From: Sinorhizobium sp.
Lineage (GTDB): Bacteria; Pseudomonadota; Alphaproteobacteria; Rhizobiales; Rhizobiaceae
DNA: 16,457 nt
Direction of reading: 5' to 3'
Assembly (NCBI GenBank): GCA_031178305.1
Contig: JAPSJG010000025.1
Location: 1 to 16,457 of the forward strand
Part shown: piece by piece, positions 12,271 through 16,457 of the stretch
How the letters are laid out: each line of letters begins with the position of its first letter
Numbering within the stretch: the first letter of the stretch is position 1
Notes under the pieces: generated by a model
Told to the model about the DNA's origin: nothing
Databases searched by the model: none
What the model saw: only the letters and a program-made list of their open reading frames with translations
Program-made: the position numbers and the translations under genes

Positions 12271-14208
12271 CTACCAGCCTCCGCCACCGCCTCCGCCACC
12301 GCCGCCGCCGGAGAAGCCGCCGCCGGAGGAAAAACCCGAGGACGAGCTCTTGGGCGGAGGCGGCAATGAGGAGGAGATGGTATCGGCCATCGATCCGGCG
12401 AAACCGCCGATGGTGTCGGCGAAGGATCCGGGAGCGAAACTATCGCCATGATACCAGTTTGGCTGGTAGGCAGCCGCAGCGGCACCGCCTGCCGCCGCCA
12501 ACAGCCATCGGTCGAAGGTCTCGGCCCACGGCTTCTCGACACCGAGCGCCACGGCATAGGGCAGCAGCGTCTCGAAGTGGCGGGGCGACATTTCCGGCGC
12601 GCCCTGCATGTTCATTCGATCCTTTTCCGCAAGCGTCAAATACTGCCTGAGACCGTCGATCCCATCCATCATGCGCGTGCCGAGCGGCGTCGGCGCACCC
12701 ATCAGGAAGAAAAAGAGCAGATTGACGAGCACGATCCCGCCTACCGCAAAGAGCAGCGGTAAGTGGTCTGGCTCTGTCGCCGAAAAGACAAGGACGGCAA
12801 GGATACCGGAGAAGACCGTGAAAAATACGAAGCCGACAATGGCGATTACGACGATCGACAGGATGCGGCGCACGAGGCTCGCACCCCGGCGGAACGATTT
12901 GCCGAACGAAACAGCCAAAATCGAGATAAAGACCGCGAACACGACGGGCACGATGATCAGCGGGATCGTGTCTTCGCTGAGATCACCGAAGACGAACAAT
13001 GCCGCCAGCGTAGCCACCGAGAGAACGACGCCGCCGATGATGTAGCCGGCATTGGCGCGGTAATATTTGTCGCGATGTTCGCGCTCCATCGCCCGGCGAA
13101 AACCGGAGCCTGCCGCCTCGACCTTCTTGCCGTTCGCCCGGTCTATCGTGAGCTTGCCACCGGAAGATTCAAGCGCCTTCATCAGCGTCGCCTCACCAGC
13201 CGGCAGCTTGTCTCCCCCATCCTTGCCGGTCGCGGAGACGACGATGGCGTTCTTCAGATCGTCGAGCACCACATGCCCCTTGACCGCGAGGTTGAGGACG
13301 GCCGCAGAAAGCGCCGTCCATCCCTCGCCGGAGAAGCCCTTGTTATCGATATAGTTGACGAGGGCCGGCGAAATGCCACCTGGGGGGTCCCATCGCGGCA
13401 CCATGATACCGCGGGCGGGGTCGCGACCGACCCTAACCCAGGCGCGGCCGTAATAAAGTGTTACGAGCACCAGGCCCACGCCGGCGATGACCAGTGCAAG
13501 GTGGTCGCGCAGCCACCACATGTTTTCCTGCGCGGCAGTCGGCCGGTCGATGCTGCCCTTCGGCAGCTTGATCGCGATCGTCAAACCTTCCTGCGGATGA
13601 AGCCTGCGCGTGGTGGCGAAGAAAATCTCGCCTCCTTCCTCGATCGCACGCGCGTCCTTGCCCGTAGCGCCGTAGCCGCCGGTGAAGACGTCAAGGGCCT
13701 GTGCCCTCACCCCGTCCGGCAAGGTGACCGTTGCAGTCGCCTCCTCGATCGGGAACGGCCACTCGGTTCCGGTCACGTTCCAGTAGAGCTCGTCGTGATC
13801 GTCAAAAAAGCGGACCTGCCGCCCTGTCTCGTAGGTGATCTGAAACGTGTGTTCGCCATGCGGCAGGAAAACGTCTGCCTTGCCGGTATAGATGCGAATG
13901 CCGCCGTCGATCGGTTCCGTGCGATATTCCTCCGGCTCGCCGTCGCGCTCGACGGAATCGACATTGAAGTCCACCTTCGCCCTGCGGCCGCTCTCCTCAA
14001 GGAAGGTCAATGGGAAATCGCGATAGATGCCGCGCCGGATCTGCTTGCCTTCGACAATCGCTGTGATCGTTTCGGTGACCGAAAGCGTGCCGTCCTTGGC
14101 AACGTCGACCACCGAGTGATAGGCGGTAATGATCTCCGCCGCCGCGGCGACGAGCGGTGAAGCCTGGAGAAAGAGAGCGAGTGCCAACGTCGCGACGAAC
14201 CGACTCAT
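12271..14208 (-). CDS. DUF2207 (YciQ-like) membrane protein with Gly-rich tail
   Basis: This 645-residue membrane protein has a signal peptide (1-24) and an exported domain (25-230) with the family's GIYRDFP motif (60-66). A membrane segment at ~234-254 precedes a cytoplasmic part (~258-385). Four further hydrophobic segments follow at ~388-407, 414-435, 449-476 and 483-503. The C-terminus is a low-complexity Ser/Gly tail from ~620 ending in a run of glycines and a final Trp. The function of DUF2207 is unknown; it often accompanies LemA, as here, 37 bp downstream of it. The ATG at 14208 has GGGAGGG 5-6 bases upstream and begins the signal peptide; the open frame continues upstream to 14451 but only through the lemA coding region. 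Confidence 0.88.
   Translation of the reverse strand: MSRFVATLALALFLQASPLVAAAAEIITAYHSVVDVAKDGTLSVTETITAIVEGKQIRRGIYRDFPLTFLEESGRRAKVDFNVDSVERDGEPEEYRTEPIDGGIRIYTGKADVFLPHGEHTFQITYETGRQVRFFDDHDELYWNVTGTEWPFPIEEATATVTLPDGVRAQALDVFTGGYGATGKDARAIEEGGEIFFATTRRLHPQEGLTIAIKLPKGSIDRPTAAQENMWWLRDHLALVIAGVGLVLVTLYYGRAWVRVGRDPARGIMVPRWDPPGGISPALVNYIDNKGFSGEGWTALSAAVLNLAVKGHVVLDDLKNAIVVSATGKDGGDKLPAGEATLMKALESSGGKLTIDRANGKKVEAAGSGFRRAMEREHRDKYYRANAGYIIGGVVLSVATLAALFVFGDLSEDTIPLIIVPVVFAVFISILAVSFGKSFRRGASLVRRILSIVVIAIVGFVFFTVFSGILAVLVFSATEPDHLPLLFAVGGIVLVNLLFFFLMGAPTPLGTRMMDGIDGLRQYLTLAEKDRMNMQGAPEMSPRHFETLLPYAVALGVEKPWAETFDRWLLAAAGGAAAAAYQPNWYHGDSFAPGSFADTIGGFAGSMADTISSSLPPPPKSSSSGFSSGGGFSGGGGGGGGGGGW
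12275..12330. repeat. Low-complexity CCGCCx tract encoding the poly-Gly tail
   Basis: The plus strand here is a near-continuous run of CCGCCA/CCGCCG/CCTCCG units. On the minus strand it encodes the poly-glycine end of the DUF2207 protein. Such tracts are prone to slippage, so tail length may vary among strains. Confidence 0.7.
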
Positions 14209-14245
14209 CGCACCCTCCCCGCTACCGCTTCGAAAGAGAAATCCA

Positions 14246-14794
14246 TCAGAACTTGACCGACGGCACCGCACGATCCGCTTCGTTGGTGATTTCGAAATAG
14301 CTGGCGCTGGCAAAGCGGAAAACGCTGGCCACAAGATTAGACGGAAAGCTCTCGACCTTGACGTTGAGATCGCGGGCGGCACCGTTGTAGTAACGGCGCG
14401 ACATTTGGATTTCGCCCTCGATCGCCTCGAGCGACCGTTGCAGTTCCGCAAAGTTTTGGTTGGCCTTCAGATCCGGATAGGCCTCCGCAAGCGCAAAAAG
14501 GCGCCCAAGGGCCTGGCTGAGCGCGCCCTCCACGGCGGCCCGCCCGGCGACGTCGCCTTCCGGCACGGCCTGCGCCCGATTGCGAAGCGCGACCACTTCC
14601 TCGAGCGTCGACTTCTCATGCGCCGCATAGCCCTTCACCGTCTCGATCAGGTTGGGGATGAGGTCGGCGCGTCGTTTCAACTGCACGTCGATTCCTGACC
14701 AGGCCTCCTGGGTCATCTGCCGTGCCCTGACCAGGCTGTTGTAGACGAAGACCAGATAAAGAACCACGGCAACGCCGATTGCCAGCCCGATCAT
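14246..14794 (-). CDS. lemA: LemA family protein
   Basis: The 182-residue protein starts with one membrane segment (residues ~2-22) followed by a helical domain. LemA hallmarks are NSLVRARQMTQEAWSGIDVQLKRR (19-42), DLIPNLIETVKGYAAHEKSTLEEVVALR, LGRLFALAEAYPDLKANQNF with QRSLEAIEGEIQMSRRYYN, and near the C-terminus a FPSNLVASVF-type stretch. Its molecular role is not established; it is usually tied to membrane or envelope proteins. The ATG at 14794 has a strong AAGGAGGGG site. It heads a minus-strand set with DUF2207 (37-bp gap) and possibly glyS and DUF523. A RIME-like repeat begins only 31 bp upstream of the start. Confidence 0.95.
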   Translation of the reverse strand: MIGLAIGVAVVLYLVFVYNSLVRARQMTQEAWSGIDVQLKRRADLIPNLIETVKGYAAHEKSTLEEVVALRNRAQAVPEGDVAGRAAVEGALSQALGRLFALAEAYPDLKANQNFAELQRSLEAIEGEIQMSRRYYNGAARDLNVKVESFPSNLVASVFRFASASYFEITNEADRAVPSVKF

Positions 14795-14825
14795 GAATGC
14801 CCCTCCTTTTGAACCTGCCGGAGCT

Positions 14826-14940
14826 TACTGCATGATTCCTCTAATCGGAATCGTTTTGAGGAAAAGAACGCAGCAATTCAATGCGCTACGCGGTCTTTAC
14901 CGTGACCGGACGCGCATCCACACGCGTTCGGCGCTGCGGC
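14826..14940 (-). repeat. RIME-type repeat, degenerate copy 3
   Basis: The order is the same as copy 1: TACTGCATG at the left, a central CAGCAATTCAATGCGCTAC (copy 1 has CAGCAATTCAAAGTGCTAC), then a GC-rich dyad with ACGCG/CGCG arms ending GGCGCTGCGGCC. Both palindromes are eroded. Orientation matches copy 1. Similarity was judged by eye. Confidence 0.65.
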
Positions 14941-15045
14941 CTCCTCGAAATTGCCGGTCGCTTCCACTGTTTCCCCGGTAACGGCGCCAAGAGCGCCGAT
15001 GAATCATAGTCGATCCATCGACAACCACACGACGCAAGGGAAGCC

Positions 15046-15236
15046 ATGAGACCGCTCGCATCCTTCATCAACGTGATCGCCTTTTCGGCGCTCTTCGTTG
15101 CCTATGCGAGCGTCGGAGAGGTCGACAAGCCGGACGGCGTCCGCCGCGCGCTGGAAACCTATGAGAGAGCGTTAAAGACCAGCGCATCGTCCCTGCTGAA
15201 GCGGCCTGGAAGATCACGAAGGAACGATCAGCCTGA
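15046..15236 (+). pseudogene. Uncertain small exported-protein frame, possibly frameshifted
   Basis: An ATG at 15046 with AAGGGAAG just upstream opens a frame starting MRPLASFINVIAFSALFVAYAS, which resembles a signal or membrane anchor, then GEVDKPDGVRRALETYERALK. After about 50 residues the frame loses protein-like character and runs antisense into glyQ to 15609, which is unlikely to be real. A neighbouring frame at 15165-15236 encodes ESVKDQRIVPAEAAWKITKE and stops at TGA 15234-15236, so one shift would give a compact protein of about 60 residues. It may be a decayed or frameshifted small gene, or not a gene at all. No family is recognised. Confidence 0.3.
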
Positions 15237-15288
15237 TCACGGCGGCCGCGCCGGGGGGTGGGCACCGGCTCGCCGGTTCTGTAGCCGG

Positions 15289-16251
15289 TCAGGCCGCTTC
15301 CTTGTTCCAGTTCGCGCCGCCCGCATTGGTCAGCAGGAAAGCCTCCCCACAGGCCTTGGCAAGGGTGCGCACGCGCAGGATGTAGCTCTGGCGCTCCGTC
15401 ACCGAAATCACGCCGCGAGCATCGAGAAGATTGAAGACGTGGCTCGCCTTGATGCATTGATCGTAAGCGGGGAAGACGCATTTGTGCAGGCGGTCGTTGC
15501 TTTGATTGCCGGGGGCGCCGGCGGCAAGCAGCGCCAGGCACTCCTTCTCCGCATCGATGAAATGCTGGAGGAGCATGGCGGTATTGGCATATTCGAAATT
15601 GTGCCTTGAATATTCCTGCTCCGCCTGCAGGAACACGTCGCCATAGGTGATCTTCTCGTCGCCCTCACGGCCGTTGAAATTGAGATCGTAGACATTGTCG
15701 ACGCCCTGGACATACATCGCCAGGCGCTCGAGGCCATAGGTCAGTTCGCCGGAGACCGGTGAACACTCGATGCCGCAGACCTGCTGGAAATAGGTGAACT
15801 GCGAGACTTCCATGCCGTCGCACCAGCACTCCCAGCCGAGCCCCCAGGCGCCGAGCGTCGGACTTTCCCAATCGTCCTCTACGAAACGGATATCGTGCAG
15901 CAGCGGATCGAGGCCGATCGCCTCGAGCGAGCCGAGATAGAGCTCCTGCAGGTTGGACGGGTTCGGCTTCAACAGCACCTGGTATTGATAATAGTGCTGA
16001 AGCCGGTTCGGGTTCTCGCCGTAACGGCCGTCGGTCGGGCGGCGCGAAGGCTGGACATAGGCCGCACGCCACGGCTTCGGCCCGAGCGCTCTGAGCGTCG
16101 TCGCCGGGTGGAAAGTGCCGGCGCCGACTTCCATGTCATAGGGCTGCAGCACGGCGCAACCCTTGTCGGCCCAGTAGTTGTGCAGCGTCAGGATAAGGGC
16201 CTGGAACGAGCGCTTCGGGTTCATATGGTCCGGGAGGGATGCGGTGGTCAT
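15289..16251 (-). CDS. glyQ: Glycine-tRNA ligase, alpha subunit
   Basis: GlyQ is the catalytic subunit of the alpha2-beta2 glycyl-tRNA synthetase and forms glycyl-adenylate. The 320-residue length fits the family. Landmarks are FQALILTLHNYWADKGCAVL, the class II motif 2 region YVQPSRRPTDGRYGENPNR, GLGWECWCDGMEVSQFTYFQ, motif 3 LTYGLERLAMYVQG and the C-terminal VISVTERQSYILRVRTLAKAC. I chose the ATG at 16251 (MTTASLPDHMNPKRSFQ), which has GGACGAT upstream; the ATG at 16224 (MNPKRSFQ) is a possible alternative. The frame opens at 16350, but that stretch is non-conserved. Its partner glyS lies 3.1 kb downstream on the same strand. Confidence 0.97.
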   Translation of the reverse strand: MTTASLPDHMNPKRSFQALILTLHNYWADKGCAVLQPYDMEVGAGTFHPATTLRALGPKPWRAAYVQPSRRPTDGRYGENPNRLQHYYQYQVLLKPNPSNLQELYLGSLEAIGLDPLLHDIRFVEDDWESPTLGAWGLGWECWCDGMEVSQFTYFQQVCGIECSPVSGELTYGLERLAMYVQGVDNVYDLNFNGREGDEKITYGDVFLQAEQEYSRHNFEYANTAMLLQHFIDAEKECLALLAAGAPGNQSNDRLHKCVFPAYDQCIKASHVFNLLDARGVISVTERQSYILRVRTLAKACGEAFLLTNAGGANWNKEAA

Positions 16252-16353
16252 GGGATCGTCCGAATTCGTCGACTTTTGCGGACAGGTGCCATGCCGGAGA
16301 ACGGGGGTCAAGCCGCTTGGGCGGTTCCAGCTGGCCGGCGCAAGCGGCAATCG

Positions 16354-16457
16354 TCAGTCATCGTCTCGCTTCAGGCGGTATTCACCGGTCTTCGGGTCCT
16401 TGACAAGCGTTCCATCGGCACCGGTCTCGTGCTCCCGGCGCAGGCGCTCGCGCTGAC
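16354..16457 (-). CDS. C-terminal fragment of an unidentified gene
   Basis: The minus strand is open from the right edge to TGA at 16354-16356. The visible 33 residues read QRERLRREHETGADGTLV then KDPKTGEYRLKRDDD, a highly charged, hydrophilic C-terminus. Codon choice is GC-rich at third positions like its neighbours, supporting a real gene. It ends 102 bp before glyQ in the same orientation. Too little is present to name a family. Confidence 0.6.
   Translation of the reverse strand, partial: QRERLRREHETGADGTLVKDPKTGEYRLKRDDD

Larger units (their letters stand above)
14795..15288. other. Intergenic region between lemA and glyQ
   Basis: This 494-bp spacer holds a degenerate RIME-type repeat (14826-14940) and an uncertain plus-strand reading frame from 15046. 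The lemA promoter should lie at its left side and the glyQ terminator at its right. The inverted repeat GATCAGCCTGATC (15226-15238) and paired CCGG blocks at 15268-15290 are seen, but none is followed by a T-run. Confidence 0.5.

Noticed and set aside
10504..12369. 621-codon open frame on the plus strand
   Set aside because: It lies antisense to glyS, whose protein is unmistakable. High GC content leaves long antisense frames; the translation is Arg/Gly/Asp-rich with no family pattern.
12763..14160. 465-codon open frame on the plus strand
   Set aside because: It is antisense to the DUF2207 gene, which has a signal peptide, membrane segments and a good ribosome site; the plus-strand product has low-complexity charged composition.
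14209..14451. 81-residue extension of the DUF2207 protein
   Set aside because: It overlaps lemA coding sequence and is Arg/Ser-rich; the ATG at 14208 has a ribosome site and a signal peptide.
16178..16456. 92-codon plus-strand frame at the right end
   Set aside because: It is antisense to the glyQ start and to the upstream gene's C-terminus, with no ribosome site and a Ser/Arg-rich composition.

Overview
The window looks like a chromosomal segment of a Sinorhizobium/Ensifer-type member of the Rhizobiaceae. This rests on the high GC content, the gene families present (DUF1217, DUF6101 and an HPE1-like secreted protein beside purD), and three copies of a rhizobial RIME-type palindromic intergenic repeat. 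Species level is inference. I found no tRNA, rRNA, insertion sequence, phage, CRISPR or plasmid-origin signal.

Layout. (1) 1-1247, minus strand: the N-terminal 415 residues of a DUF1217 protein that runs off the left edge. (2) 1248-1672: a spacer with RIME copy 1 and an unusual branched hairpin followed by a T-run. (3) 1673-2239, plus: a DUF6101 protein, then a terminator and a spacer holding a possible very small gene. (4) 2684-3643, minus: ubiA (ubiquinone synthesis). (5) 3644-3880: a divergent spacer with a shortened RIME copy and a candidate promoter/operator. (6) 3881-7284, plus: a PotD-like periplasmic binding protein overlapped by 4 bp with a membrane-bound GGDEF-EAL protein. (7) 7387-8658, plus: purD. 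(8) 8760-9254, plus: a small secreted HPE1-like protein with a strong terminator after it. (9) 9452-14794, minus: lemA, DUF2207, glyS and DUF523 in that order of transcription. (10) 14795-15288: a spacer with a degenerate RIME copy and an uncertain small reading frame. (11) 15289-16251, minus: glyQ, preceded by the last 33 codons of an unidentified gene at the right edge.

How the genes work together. glyQ and glyS encode the two subunits of the tetrameric glycyl-tRNA synthetase; the lemA-DUF2207 pair, all in the same orientation, sits between them. ubiA and purD are housekeeping genes. The most interesting unit is the binding-protein/GGDEF-EAL pair. Its organisation matches the NspS-MbaA polyamine-sensing system of Vibrio: a PotD-like protein with retained polyamine-contact residues but no transporter genes, translationally coupled to a receptor with a periplasmic domain, HAMP, GGDEF and EAL. 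I predict a periplasmic small-amine sensor that sets cyclic-di-GMP level.
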